64,000 nt of DNA from Saccharopolyspora shandongensis (GCF_900106995.1 NZ_FNOK01000009.1:124001-188000); one strand, 5' to 3'; counted from the first letter of the stretch, positions 52,814 through 62,203 are shown. Numbers and translations: made by a program. Notes: generated by a model not told the origin, from the letters alone.

Positions 52814-53584
52814 ATGCGAATGGACCGCTACCTGCCACCAGACCACCCGCTGAGCCGGTTCTACCGGGTCGGGGCGGCCATCTTCGGCGCGTTCCTGCTG
52901 GCCTTCGGCGTGCTCGGGCTGGCCAACGAGGTGCCGTTGTTCACCACCAGCGGCATCGACATCATCGGCCTGTCCAGCAACGGCCTGCTGGCCGTGGTCT
53001 CGGTGGTGGTCGGCGCGATCCTGGTCGGCGCCGCCGCCTGGGGCGGCCCGGTCGCCTCCACCACCACCGCAGCGATCGGGGTGCTGTTCTTCCTCTCCGG
53101 GCTGATCAACCTGGGGCTGCTGAACACGCCCTGGAACCTGTTCGCCTTCAAGCTGCAGAACGTGGTGTTCAGCCTGATCGCGGGCATGCTGCTGATGTTC
53201 CTCGGGTTCTACGGCCGGGTCAGCGGCGGACTGCCGCAGGACAACCCCTACGTCCGCTACCGGCACCACGAACCGCCCGCCGAGGAGGTCCCCGAGCAGC
53301 GGCTCGCCGACGAGCGGCGGATCGCCGAGATCGAACCGCTCTGCAAGGCCGAGAAGGCCGTCGCCGACGGCAACCCCACGCCGGAGCAGAACCGGTTGGT
53401 GCAGGCCGAGACGTGGCGGCACATGCAGGAGGAGCGGCGCCGCGCCTACCAGCACTACCTGGAAGCCGGGCGCAGCCCCGAGCAGCAGATCAGCGCGCAG
53501 AACCTGTGGGCCGACTTCGAGGTCCCGGAACGCCGGCCCGCGGAGCCCCGCACCGCGGAGCGCAAGGAGGAAGCGGAGTCCTAG
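52814..53584 (+). CDS. DUF4383-type membrane protein
   Basis: The 256-residue protein starts at ATG 52814, eight bases after GAGGAGG, rather than GTG 52805 inside the ribosome site. It has four membrane segments (FYRVGAAIFGAFLLAFGVLGLA; LLAVVSVVVGAILVGAAAWGG; AIGVLFFLSGLINLGLLN; NVVFSLIAGMLLMFLGFYG) and a long charged C-terminal tail rich in Glu and Arg. Its divergent promoter is shared with recA and holds the SOS box. Function unknown; damage-induction is possible but only inferred from position. Confidence 0.85.
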   Translation: MRMDRYLPPDHPLSRFYRVGAAIFGAFLLAFGVLGLANEVPLFTTSGIDIIGLSSNGLLAVVSVVVGAILVGAAAWGGPVASTTTAAIGVLFFLSGLINLGLLNTPWNLFAFKLQNVVFSLIAGMLLMFLGFYGRVSGGLPQDNPYVRYRHHEPPAEEVPEQRLADERRIAEIEPLCKAEKAVADGNPTPEQNRLVQAETWRHMQEERRRAYQHYLEAGRSPEQQISAQNLWADFEVPERRPAEPRTAERKEEAES

Positions 53585-53596
53585 GTCGTGGTTTAT

Positions 53597-53614
53597 AAGC
53601 GGCGGTAGCCGCTT
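53597..53614 (+). terminator. Small hairpin after DUF4383 gene
   Basis: AAGCGGC-GGTA-GCCGCTT at 53597-53614 begins 13 bp after the DUF4383 stop and is followed by a second GCGGTG/CACCGC pair. Between here and 53807 there is no convincing gene. Confidence 0.55.
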
Positions 53615-53807
53615 GCGGTGTGGGACTCGACTCGCACCGCCGCGGGTTCACGGTGCCCACTCCTCTGGAGTTCTCCCAGCGAGGACAGCCCCGACGTGGT
53701 GAATTGGTCATTCATGATGTCGGGGATCCCACAGCGAGGGGGCAACGGTAATTCCCGCAGGGGGGCCGCCACCCGCACCGCTACGCAAACCAAGTTCGAA
53801 ACGCTCT

Positions 53808-54002
53808 CTAGCGCCGTTCGGCGGGCACCTCGAATGCCTCGCAGACCGCCTGCCAGACCTCCTTGGTCGACAGCCCGGCCTCGAGCGCCTGGTCGACGGT
53901 GCGCCCGCCGAGAATCGAGAACACGTGGTCCTGGGCCAGCATCTCGGCGCGGACCCGGCCGAATTCGTCGGCCATGCGTTGGCGGAAAGCAGTGTGGCGC
54001 AT
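53808..54002 (-). CDS. DUF3046 small protein
   Basis: The 64-residue protein MRHTAFRQRMADEFGRVRAEMLAQDHVFSILGGRTVDQALEAGLSTKEVWQAVCEAFEVPAERR matches DUF3046, a small actinobacterial family conserved next to recA (for example beside Rv2737c in mycobacteria). It is all-helical with an invariant-looking W near residue 50. Function unknown. It is divergent from the small 54040 frame across 37 bp. Confidence 0.88.
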   Translation of the reverse strand: MRHTAFRQRMADEFGRVRAEMLAQDHVFSILGGRTVDQALEAGLSTKEVWQAVCEAFEVPAERR

Positions 54003-54039
54003 CGCCCGCCAGCCTACGCGGCGCCCGTACCCTGGTGGC

Positions 54040-54171
54040 GTGCTGCTCTTGCTGCAGGCCGATCCGACCGGCTTGTCGACGCCGCTGGGCCAGGTGGTGA
54101 TCGGCGCCGGGCTGCTGGCGGTCGTCGTGCTCGCGGTGCGCTTCCTGTGGGAGCACCGCAACCGGCGCTGA
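54040..54171 (+). CDS. Possible 43-residue single-helix membrane protein
   Basis: GTG 54040 opens VLLLLQADPTGLSTPLGQVVIGAGLLAVVVLAVRFLWEHRNRR, a short segment, one hydrophobic helix and a basic tail, which is a believable small protein. There is no strong ribosome site. It ends one base before the convergent Hsp70-like gene. Too short for most gene finders. Confidence 0.5.
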   Translation: MLLLLQADPTGLSTPLGQVVIGAGLLAVVVLAVRFLWEHRNRR

Positions 54172-54172
54172 A

Positions 54173-55987
54173 TCAGGCCTTGCCCGGCTGGACCGACTTC
54201 TCGAACTCGTCGGCCAACTTGTTCGGGTCGAGCTGCTTGTCTCCGTTGGGCTTGAGCACCATGCCGACCAGCGGGCGGTCGTCGACCGTGAACACCAGGG
54301 TGCCGAAGGTGTCGCTGGTGACCGCGCGGTAGGTGCCGGTCAGGCCGTTGCCGCTCCACTCCGCCTCGACCTGGTCGCTGGTCACGCCGTTGAACTCCAG
54401 CAGCAGGTCGGCGCGCCGCTGCGCGGCCTCCATCGTGTCCAGCTGGGTGTAGACGATCTGGGTGCCCTCGTTGGGGTTGCCGATCGAGCAGGACACCACG
54501 GTGCCGTCGAGCTCCCGCAGGCCGGGCATGATCCGCTGCCAGCCCGGCGCGCAGTTGGCCTGTTCCGGGACGGTGCCGGCGAGGTTCCCCATGCAGGCGG
54601 TGAAGCCCTCGGCATTAACGGTGCCGGGCTGGAAGCAATCCGCCGCGCTGGGCGCGCCGGAGCCGCTGGTCGCGCGGAACACGATCGCCACGATCACCGC
54701 GACGGTCGCGACCGCGCCGAGGCCGATCAGCATGTTGCGGTTGCGCCGGGACACGTCCGCGGATGGCTGGGGGTGGGGCTGCTGCTGAGGCGGCGGGACG
54801 GGGAACGTGCGGACCGTGTCGGGCTCCCGGTACGGCGCCTGCGGCTGGCCGGTCTGCGGGATGGCGACCGGGCCCGACTGCAGGCTGGACCGGATGTCCT
54901 GGGTCCACATCGCGGCACCGTCGCGGGACACGTGGTGCGCCCCGAGCGCGACGGCGGTCTCCGGCTGGTCGAGCGTCGTCGGCACGATCCGCAGCTGTTC
55001 ACCGATCAGGCTGGCGACCAGCGGCAACCGGCTGGAGCCGCCCACCAGGTACACGCCGGCGAGGCGCTCCGGGTTCATCCCGTTGGAGCGCAGCACCGCG
55101 GCCAGCAGCTCGACGCTGCGCAGCATGCTCGGCCGCACCAGGGCTTCCAGCTCCGCGCGGGTGACCAGCACGTCCTCGAAGGGCTCCGGCATCGGCACCT
55201 CGGTCTGCGGGTGCCGGGAGAGCGCTTCCTTCGCGGCGCGGACGTCTTCGCGCAGGGCGCGCTGGGCCCGCCGGTCGCCGGTGCTCTCCGGGCGCAGCAG
55301 CCGCTGCCAGCGCTGCGGGTCCTTGTTGGAGACCTGCCGCCCGACGTGCTCCAAGAGTGCCTGGTCGACGTCCAATCCGCCGAGGTCGGCCAGGCCGTCC
55401 TCGGCCAGCACCGCGAACCCGTTCTGAGTGGCGCCGACGATCGCGCAGTCGAAGGTGCCCGCGCCCAGGTCGTAGACGGCGAGCGCCTGGCCGGCGCCGA
55501 GGGTGCGGTCCGGGAAGGACGCGAAGTGCGCGGCCGCGGCCACCGGTTCCGGGATCAGCACCAGGTTGCAGGTGAAACCGGCCAACCGGGCGGCGGACAG
55601 CAGCACGTTGCGGCGGACCGTGCCCCACTGCGCGGGGTGGGTCAGCCGGACCTCGTCGGGCTGGGCGCCGCCGAGCTGCCGGGTGGTCTCCTCGGCGACC
55701 CGGTGCAGCACCGCGGCCAGCGCGTCGGTGACGGTGATGACGTTGTCGCCGAGCAGCAGGGTGCTCTCGTCGACTCGGCGCTTCGGGTTCGGCTCGAACC
55801 GGGACGGGTCGAGCCGGGCGCGGCGTTCGGCGTCGCGGCCGACGATGATCCCGCCGTCCTCGGTGGCGAACACCGCGGATGGCATGGTCGCCGAGCCGTC
55901 GACCTCGACCACCCGCGGCGGCCTGCCGTGCGCCGACAGGACCGCGACGGTGTTCGAGGTGCCGAGATCCACTGACAGGACGCGCAC
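54173..55987 (-). CDS. Membrane-anchored Hsp70-like protein
   Basis: This 604-residue protein has an Hsp70-type actin-fold ATPase: VDLGTSNTVAVL (DLGTSN at 7-12), VYDLGAGTFDCAI (171-182), and YLVGGSSRLPLVASLI near 313-328. There is no classical substrate-binding domain. Instead a Pro/Gln linker (390-410) leads to one membrane helix (residues 419-438) and an extracytoplasmic domain with Cys451 and other cysteines (DCFQPGTVNAEGFTACMGNLAGTVPEQANCAPGW). GTG 55987 follows GGGAGGGGG. Such Hsp70-like transmembrane proteins are seen in actinobacteria, but their role is unknown. Confidence 0.88.
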   Translation of the reverse strand: MRVLSVDLGTSNTVAVLSAHGRPPRVVEVDGSATMPSAVFATEDGGIIVGRDAERRARLDPSRFEPNPKRRVDESTLLLGDNVITVTDALAAVLHRVAEETTRQLGGAQPDEVRLTHPAQWGTVRRNVLLSAARLAGFTCNLVLIPEPVAAAAHFASFPDRTLGAGQALAVYDLGAGTFDCAIVGATQNGFAVLAEDGLADLGGLDVDQALLEHVGRQVSNKDPQRWQRLLRPESTGDRRAQRALREDVRAAKEALSRHPQTEVPMPEPFEDVLVTRAELEALVRPSMLRSVELLAAVLRSNGMNPERLAGVYLVGGSSRLPLVASLIGEQLRIVPTTLDQPETAVALGAHHVSRDGAAMWTQDIRSSLQSGPVAIPQTGQPQAPYREPDTVRTFPVPPPQQQPHPQPSADVSRRNRNMLIGLGAVATVAVIVAIVFRATSGSGAPSAADCFQPGTVNAEGFTACMGNLAGTVPEQANCAPGWQRIMPGLRELDGTVVSCSIGNPNEGTQIVYTQLDTMEAAQRRADLLLEFNGVTSDQVEAEWSGNGLTGTYRAVTSDTFGTLVFTVDDRPLVGMVLKPNGDKQLDPNKLADEFEKSVQPGKA

Positions 55988-56159
55988 CCGTCCCCCTCCC
56001 ACGCTGAAGCTTCCGGGCTCGAATGCTGCCACGTCAGCGGCGGCGGGAAGCGATGATCCCCCGCATTCGTGCCGAATCACATCCCGGCAGGCCCTTGTGG
56101 ACGGTCGGCCGCTGCCGGTCGCGGGTGTCGGTGTCGGGGCGTTGGTCCAGCATGTAGTG

Positions 56160-59100
56160 GTGAGCGATGTGCTGGACGGCTTCTCCGCGGCGACCCGCGA
56201 CTGGTTCCGCGGGGCCTTCGCCGCGCCCACCGAGGCGCAGCGCGGGGCGTGGGAGGCGATCGCCGGGGGCGAGCACGCGCTGGTCGTCGCGCCGACCGGC
56301 TCCGGCAAGACGCTCGCGGCGTTCCTCTCCGCGCTGGACAAGCTTGCCGCGGAGGGCACGCCCGCCGACGCGAAACAGCGCTGCCGGGTGCTCTACGTGT
56401 CGCCGATGAAGGCGCTGGTCGTCGACGTGGAGCGGAACCTGCGCGCGCCGCTGGCCGGGATCCGGCAGGCCGCGCAGCGCCTCGGCAGCGCCCCGCCGGA
56501 CATCCGCGTCGGCATCCGCACCGGGGACACCCCGGCCGACGAGCGCCGTTCGTTCGCCCGCACCCCTCCCGACGTGCTGGTCACCACGCCCGAGTCGCTG
56601 TTCCTGCTGCTGACCTCGGCGGCCCGGGAGTCGCTGCGCGGCGTCGAAACGGTGATCGTCGACGAGGTGCACGCGGTGGCCGCCACCAAGCGCGGGGCGC
56701 ACCTGGCGCTTTCGCTGGAACGGCTGGACGAGCTGCTGCCGAAGCCGGCGCAGCGCATCGGGCTGTCCGCGACGGTCCGCCCGGTGGAAGAGGTGCGGAC
56801 CTTCCTGGCCGGCGGCCGGCCGGTGCGCACCATCCAGCCGGCGAACGCCAAGGAGGTCGAGGTCCGGGTCGAGGTTCCGGTGCCGGACATGGCCGAGCTG
56901 GGCGCGCCGACCGGCGAGGTTGAGGGCCCGGCGGCGGGCGCGGAGCAGCGCACGTCGATCTGGCCGTCGGTGCAGGAGCGGATCCTGGAGCTGATCCGCG
57001 CGCACCGCTCGACCATCGTGTTCACCAACTCCCGGCGGCTGGCGGAGCGGCTCACCGCCGGGATCAACGAGCTCGCGGCCGAGGAGCCGGTGCCCCTGGA
57101 GCGGTTCCCCGCCGAGGCGGTGGGCGGTTCCGGGATCGGCGGCGGCGCCCCACCGATCGTCGCGAAGGCGCACCACGGCTCGATGTCAAAGGAACAGCGG
57201 GCGGTGGTCGAGGAGGAGCTGAAGTCCGGGCGGCTGGCCTGCGTGGTGGCCACCTCGTCGCTGGAGCTGGGCATCGACATGGGCGCGGTGGACCTGGTGA
57301 TCCAGGTGGAGACGCCGCCGAGCGTGGCATCCGGGCTGCAGCGCATCGGGCGCGGCGGGCACCAGGTCGGCGCGGTGTCGCGGGGCGTGGTGTTCCCGAA
57401 GTTCCGGGGCGATCTCGTCGGCTGCGCCGTGGTGTCCGAGCGGATGGCGGACGGGCTGATCGAGTCGCTGTACTTCCCGCGCAACCCGCTCGACGTGCTG
57501 GCCCAGCACGTCGTGGCGATGGTCGCGATGGACACCTGGCAGGTGCCGCGGCTGGCGGCGCTGCTGCGGCGCGCCGCGCCCTACGCGGGACTGCCGGACT
57601 CTGCGCTGCACGCGGTGCTGGACATGCTGGCGGGCCGCTATCCCAGCGAGGAGTTCGGCGAGCTGCGGGCTCGCATCGTCTGGGACCGGGTGAACGACGA
57701 GCTGCGCGCGCGGCCGGGCGCGCAGCGGCTCGCGGTGACCTCCGGCGGCACGATCCCGGACCGGGGCCTGTTCGTGGTGACCACGCCCGCCGACGAGGCG
57801 GGCAAGGGCGGGGTGCGGGTCGGCGAGCTCGACGAGGAGATGGTCTACGAGTCGCGGGTGGGCGACACCTTCCTGCTGGGCACCTCGGCGTGGCGGGTGG
57901 AGGACATTACCCACGACCGGGTCGTGGTGGTGCCCGCGCCGGGCGAGCCGGGCCGGATGCCGTTCTGGAAGGGCGATTCGCCGGGCCGGCCGCTGGAGCT
58001 CGGGCGCGCGCTGGGCGCGTTCGTCCGGGAGTTGACCAGCGCGGACACACCGGCGGCGCGGTCCCGCGTCGCGGCCGCTGGGCTGGACGAGTGGGCCAGC
58101 GACAACCTCCTGTCCTATTTGGACGAACAGCGCCAGGCGACCCGGCACGTCCCGGACGACCGCACGATCGTGGTGGAGCGGTTCCGCGACGAGCTCGGCG
58201 ACTGGCGGATGGTGGTGCACTCGCCGTTCGGCGCCAAGGTCAACGGCCCGTGGGCGCTGGCCATCGGCGCCCGGATCCGCGAGCGGCGCGGGATCGAGCC
58301 GCAGGTGGCCTCCTCCGACGATGGGATCGTGCTGCGGCTGGCCGACGCGCTGGACGAATCCGGTGCGGAGGTGCTGCCGACCGCCGAAGACGTCCTGCTG
58401 CCGCCGGAGGAAGTGCAGCAGGTGGTGACCGACGAAGTCGGCGGCTCGGCGCTGTTCGCGGCCCGGTTCCGGGAGTGCGCGGCGCGGGCGCTGCTGTTGC
58501 CGCGCCGGGATCCGCGTCGCCGCACGCCGTTGTGGCAGCAGCGGCAGCGGGCCGCGCAGCTGCTGACGGTGGCTGCGCAGTACGAGCAGTTCCCGATCGT
58601 GCTCGAAGCGATGCGGGAATGCCTCCAGGACGTCTACGACCTGCCCGGGCTGACCGAGCTGATGTCGCAGGTCGCGGCGCGCAAGGTGCGGGTCGTCGAG
58701 GTCGAGACGCCGACGCCGTCGCCGTTCGCGCGCAGCCTGCTGTTCGGCTACATCGGCATGTTCCTGTACGAGACCGATGCGCCGCTGGCGGAACGCCGAT
58801 CGGCGGCGTTGAGCCTGGATTCGACGCTGCTGGCGGAGCTGCTCGGCTCGGAGGCGATGCGGGAGCTGCTCGATCCCGAGGCGCTCGACGAGATCGAGCA
58901 GCAACTGCAACGACTCGCCCTGGATCGGCACGCCCGCGACGCCGAAGCCGCCGTAGACCTGTTGCGGTTCCTGGGCGATCTGTCCACGACCGAAGCCGAG
59001 GCGCGGGGCGTGCGGCCGGAGTGGCTGGCGGACCTTGCGGAGCAGCGCCGGGTGCTGCGGGTGCGCATCGCGGGCGACGAGCGCTGGATCGCGATCGAGG

Positions 59101-60728
59101 ACGCGGGCAAGGTCCGCGATGCGCTGGGCGTCGCGCTGCCGGTCGGCGTGCCGGAGGCGTTCACCGAACCGGTCGCCGACCCGCTGGGCGACCTGCTGAT
59201 CCGCTACGCGCGCTGCCGCGGGCCGTTCACCGCCGACGCCGTGGCGCAGCGATTCGGGTTGGGCGTGGCCGTGGTGCACGGCGTGCTGGACCGGCTGACC
59301 GGCACCGGGCGGCTGGTCCGCGGCGAGCTGCGGCCGTTGGAGGCCGGTGGCGGCGGCGTGCTGGAGTACTGCGACGCCGATGTGCTGCGGCGGCTTCGAC
59401 GTGCGTCGTTGGCCCGGCTGCGCGCCGAGGTCGAGCCGGTGGAACCGGCCGCGCTGGGCCGTTTCCTGCCCGCGTGGCACGGCGTCGGGGCGCGGCTGCG
59501 CGGCGCGCCGACGGTCGACGACGTGTACGCCGTGGTCGAGCAGCTCGCGGGCGCGCCGGTTCCGGCGAGCGGCCTGGAGTCGCTGATCCTGCCCGCCCGG
59601 CTGCCCGGCTACTCCCCCGCGCTGCTCGACGAGCTGACCGCGACGGGCGAGGTCAGCTGGGTCGGCTCGGGCTCGCTGGCCGGCGGCGACGGCTGGATCG
59701 CGCTGGCGCCCACCGACGTCGCCGACCTGCTGCTGCCCGACCTGCCCGAGGAAACCACCGCCGATTCCCCGTTGCACCGCGCTGTTGTGTCCGCATTGGA
59801 CGGTGGCGCGCTGTTCTTCCGCCAGCTGGCGGATCGGTCGGCGGCACTGCTGCTGGGGCAGGGCGAGACCGCGCCCGCCGACGATGCGGTCACTGCGGCG
59901 TTGTGGGACCTGGTCTGGGCCGGTGCGGTCACGAACGACACCTTGGCACCGTTGCGGGCGTTGGTGTCCGGACGCGGCGCAGCGCACAAACCTCGCCGCA
60001 GCGCGCCTCGTGGCCGCTACGCGAGATTGCGCGCCGGCCGGCCTTCGATGCCCAGCCGCAGCGGGCCGCCAACGGTGTCGGGGCGTTGGTCGCTGGCGCC
60101 GCAGCCGTCCAGTGAACCGACGCGGCGGGCGCATGCGCGGGCCGAGGCGTTCTTGGAACGACACGGGGTGCTGACGCGCGGAGCGCTGGACATCGAGCGC
60201 GTCACGGGCGGATTTTCTGCCGTGTACAAGGTGCTTCGGGCGATGGAGGAATCCGGGCGTTGCCGGCGCGGATACGTCGTCGAAGGGCTCGGGGCCGCGC
60301 AGTTCGCGGTGCCCGGCGCGATCGATCGCCTGCGCGCGCTGTCCCGCGAGGACGGCGACGGCGAGGCGGTGGTGCTTGCTGCCGCCGATCCGGCGCAGCC
60401 CTACGGGGGCGCGCTGGAATGGCCTGCGGTGATGGGCGAAACGCGGCATCGGCCCGGGCGCAAGGCCGGAGCGCTCGTGGTGCTCGTGTCCGGCGAAGCG
60501 GTGTTCTACGTCGAGCGCGGCGGAAAGTCGTTGTTGTCCTTCACCGACGACGAATCGGCGTTGCGCAGCGCCGCAGCAGGGTTGGCCCGCGTTGTCCGGG
60601 ACGGCTGGTTGGAACAGCTCGCGGTGCAGCGCGCCGACGGCGAAGGCGCTTGGGGCTCCCGCCTGGCCGACGTGCTCACCGAAGCTGGATTCCGCGCCAC
60701 GCCGAAGGGTTTGCGGCTGCGCGCCTGA
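56160..60728 (+). CDS. lhr: Lhr-type DEAD/DEAH helicase
   Basis: The 1522-residue Lhr starts at GTG 56160 (VSDVLDGFSAATRDWFRGAFAAPTEAQRGAWEAI). Walker A is APTGSGKT at 44-51, DEVH is at 168-171, and the motif VI-type IGRGGHQVGAVSRG follows. The Lhr_assoc winged-helix and uncharacterised C-terminal regions continue to residue 1522, as in mycobacterial Lhr (about 1500 residues). It is a 3'-5' helicase acting on DNA and RNA-DNA hybrids. Mycobacterial lhr is damage-inducible. It is divergent from the Hsp70-like gene across 172 bp. Confidence 0.92.
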   Translation: MSDVLDGFSAATRDWFRGAFAAPTEAQRGAWEAIAGGEHALVVAPTGSGKTLAAFLSALDKLAAEGTPADAKQRCRVLYVSPMKALVVDVERNLRAPLAGIRQAAQRLGSAPPDIRVGIRTGDTPADERRSFARTPPDVLVTTPESLFLLLTSAARESLRGVETVIVDEVHAVAATKRGAHLALSLERLDELLPKPAQRIGLSATVRPVEEVRTFLAGGRPVRTIQPANAKEVEVRVEVPVPDMAELGAPTGEVEGPAAGAEQRTSIWPSVQERILELIRAHRSTIVFTNSRRLAERLTAGINELAAEEPVPLERFPAEAVGGSGIGGGAPPIVAKAHHGSMSKEQRAVVEEELKSGRLACVVATSSLELGIDMGAVDLVIQVETPPSVASGLQRIGRGGHQVGAVSRGVVFPKFRGDLVGCAVVSERMADGLIESLYFPRNPLDVLAQHVVAMVAMDTWQVPRLAALLRRAAPYAGLPDSALHAVLDMLAGRYPSEEFGELRARIVWDRVNDELRARPGAQRLAVTSGGTIPDRGLFVVTTPADEAGKGGVRVGELDEEMVYESRVGDTFLLGTSAWRVEDITHDRVVVVPAPGEPGRMPFWKGDSPGRPLELGRALGAFVRELTSADTPAARSRVAAAGLDEWASDNLLSYLDEQRQATRHVPDDRTIVVERFRDELGDWRMVVHSPFGAKVNGPWALAIGARIRERRGIEPQVASSDDGIVLRLADALDESGAEVLPTAEDVLLPPEEVQQVVTDEVGGSALFAARFRECAARALLLPRRDPRRRTPLWQQRQRAAQLLTVAAQYEQFPIVLEAMRECLQDVYDLPGLTELMSQVAARKVRVVEVETPTPSPFARSLLFGYIGMFLYETDAPLAERRSAALSLDSTLLAELLGSEAMRELLDPEALDEIEQQLQRLALDRHARDAEAAVDLLRFLGDLSTTEAEARGVRPEWLADLAEQRRVLRVRIAGDERWIAIEDAGKVRDALGVALPVGVPEAFTEPVADPLGDLLIRYARCRGPFTADAVAQRFGLGVAVVHGVLDRLTGTGRLVRGELRPLEAGGGGVLEYCDADVLRRLRRASLARLRAEVEPVEPAALGRFLPAWHGVGARLRGAPTVDDVYAVVEQLAGAPVPASGLESLILPARLPGYSPALLDELTATGEVSWVGSGSLAGGDGWIALAPTDVADLLLPDLPEETTADSPLHRAVVSALDGGALFFRQLADRSAALLLGQGETAPADDAVTAALWDLVWAGAVTNDTLAPLRALVSGRGAAHKPRRSAPRGRYARLRAGRPSMPSRSGPPTVSGRWSLAPQPSSEPTRRAHARAEAFLERHGVLTRGALDIERVTGGFSAVYKVLRAMEESGRCRRGYVVEGLGAAQFAVPGAIDRLRALSREDGDGEAVVLAAADPAQPYGGALEWPAVMGETRHRPGRKAGALVVLVSGEAVFYVERGGKSLLSFTDDESALRSAAAGLARVVRDGWLEQLAVQRADGEGAWGSRLADVLTEAGFRATPKGLRLRA

Positions 60729-60737
60729 CTCGGTTCG

Positions 60738-60898
60738 TCAACGCCGGAGCGGGCATAACCACGCGTCGCAGGCCCGCAGCGCATCGACGAGGCCCGGCTC
60801 GACCGGAGCTGGCCAGGCTGGGCGGTCTTCGCGAAGGCGGCGGAATGCACCGCGTGGATGGCGGCGACGTCGGCAGGGATCTCACGTCGAATCAGCAC
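60738..60898 (-). pseudogene. Truncated, frameshifted GNAT acetyltransferase relic
   Basis: GTG 60898 reads VLIRREIPADVAAIHAVHSAAFAKTAQPG, the usual start of an actinobacterial GNAT gene. After the shift near 60818-60825 another frame continues PAPVEPGLVDALRACDAWL and soon stops (TGA at 60738). The acetyl-CoA-binding middle and C-terminal half are missing. The end abuts the lhr 3' end. A GNAT gene in this position would normally be about 165 codons. Confidence 0.8.
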
Positions 60899-60989
60899 CC
60901 GCACACGCTGACCCTGCCACCTCCGCGACGCAAACGGATTGAGCCGTCCCGTGCCGCGGCGAGATCCGCGCCGCCACGCAGGGCCAGGC

Positions 60990-61760
60990 TCAGCGGGTGG
61001 CCAGTTGCAGCAGGCTCCAGAGCTGCGCGATCGCATCGAGATCGCCGCTGGTCTCCACCGCTCGATCGGGCAGCCGGCCCCACATCCACAGGTAGACGGC
61101 GGGCGCATCGCCGCCGACGACCGCGTCGGGCGTCGTGGTCGCCACGTCCGCGGAACTCACCACCGCGGTGCCGTTCTGATCCGCGGTGACCAGCCAGTTC
61201 TGGTCGGCCACGTACACCCCGACCGAACAGGGCCGCGTCGCGGTGATGCCGAGCGCGTGCAGCCGGTAGCCGAACCAGAGGCGCAGCACCTCGTCGACGC
61301 CGTCGGTGGCCACCTCCGGCTCGATCGGCGTCGGCAGCACTCCCGCCGCAACCTGCACGTCCACCCGGTGCACCGTCGTGGCGTGCAGCATTCGCCGCAG
61401 CCAGAACCGCACGGTGTGCTGCTCGGGCCACCACGTCGGACACCGGTCGTGCGGCGGGCGGGCGCCGAACTCGGCGAGCAGGTCGGCCAGGCGAACGGCG
61501 AATCTGCTGGTCACCTCGCGCAGCGAGGGCTGATCCGGCAGGTCCCAGCGCTGCTCGGCCGCCGTCGCGCCCAGCCAGGACAGCGTGTCCTCGCACAGAT
61601 CGCCCAGGTGCCGGATCGTCTGCCCCAAGGTCCGCCCGGACGCGCCCAACGCCGGCGCGTCGGCGTGCGCGTCGTGGGTCGCCGCGGTGAGCAGCTGCGC
61701 CTCGATGCCGAGCAGGTCGAGCATCCGCCCGTAGTCGAGCCCCACTTCGGTTCCGTTCAT
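60990..61760 (-). CDS. Mycothiol-type DinB-fold enzyme (maleylpyruvate isomerase family)
   Basis: The 256-residue protein starts at ATG 61760 (MNGTEVGLDYGRMLDLLGIEAQLL). It has the MDMPI_N four-helix DinB fold (TLGQTIRHLGDLCEDTLSWLG; MLHATTVHRVDVQ with the metal His-x4-HRxD pattern) and a C-terminal domain (TDGVDEVLRLWFGYRLHALG; VSSADVATTTPDAVVGGDAPAVYLWMWGRLPD). The family includes mycothiol-dependent maleylpyruvate isomerase and S-transferases. Its start overlaps the stop of the HEPN gene (ATGA), so it is translationally coupled. Confidence 0.85.
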   Translation of the reverse strand: MNGTEVGLDYGRMLDLLGIEAQLLTAATHDAHADAPALGASGRTLGQTIRHLGDLCEDTLSWLGATAAEQRWDLPDQPSLREVTSRFAVRLADLLAEFGARPPHDRCPTWWPEQHTVRFWLRRMLHATTVHRVDVQVAAGVLPTPIEPEVATDGVDEVLRLWFGYRLHALGITATRPCSVGVYVADQNWLVTADQNGTAVVSSADVATTTPDAVVGGDAPAVYLWMWGRLPDRAVETSGDLDAIAQLWSLLQLATR

Positions 61761-62203
61761 CGAGCCACCCCCAGCAGGCTCCGGCCCACGATGTCGAGGA
61801 ATTCGCGGCTGCGCGCCAACAGCCCGTCGGCATCCAGCCAGGTGATGGTCGGCACCCCCGCCTCCGCCACGGCCCGCCGGTCCGAGCGCGCCGCGAAGAA
61901 GGCCGCCCACTCCCGGAATTCGGGGGCGGCGGCGGTCAGCATCGTCCAGACGCTGGCCGGGCGGCTGTTCTCGCTCCGCCAGGAACGCGCCACCACCACC
62001 GCCGTCGCGGCGCGTAACGCCGCCACGTGCGCGGCCACGTACCGCTCGCTCGGCCGGTCCGCCTCTTCCGCCTCGTGCAGGCGGCTTCGGGCGTCGAGCA
62101 GCAGCGTCAGGGAACCGGCCGGCGTGTCCGCCTCGGGCGTCGGTTCGTGGTTCTCCACGGAGTGCCGCGGAGCCGGAATCGAGAAGTCAGTGGAAAAAGA
62201 CAT
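61757..62203 (-). CDS. SAV_6107-family HEPN-domain protein
   Basis: The 148-residue protein starts at ATG 62203. Residues 1-30 are a variable lead, then a HEPN-type helical bundle with SLTLLLDARSRLHEAEEADRPSERYVAAHVAALRAATAVVVARSWR. The R-x4-H at Arg54-His59 fits the HEPN ribonuclease motif. WTMLTAAAPEFREWAAFFAARSDRRAVAEAG and WLDADGLLARSREFLDIV follow. The function of the SAV_6107 family is not established. It is preceded 118-133 bp upstream by a perfect SOS dyad. It is co-translated with the DinB-fold enzyme. Confidence 0.85.
   Translation of the reverse strand: MSFSTDFSIPAPRHSVENHEPTPEADTPAGSLTLLLDARSRLHEAEEADRPSERYVAAHVAALRAATAVVVARSWRSENSRPASVWTMLTAAAPEFREWAAFFAARSDRRAVAEAGVPTITWLDADGLLARSREFLDIVGRSLLGVAR

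Noticed and set aside
53593..53715. 40-codon minus-strand frame MNDQFTTSGLSSLGELQRSG...
   Set aside because: Codon third positions are less GC-rich than in genes here, there is no ribosome site, and it lies in an intergenic hairpin region; not called.
57186..60449. 1087-codon minus-strand open frame opposite lhr
   Set aside because: Mirror of the lhr coding strand with no recognisable domain; lhr has full helicase motifs.
60990..61760. Reading this gene as a glyoxalase or DinB protein only
   Set aside because: The HRxD pattern plus C-terminal domain matches the mycothiol-dependent isomerase/transferase family better than stand-alone DinB.
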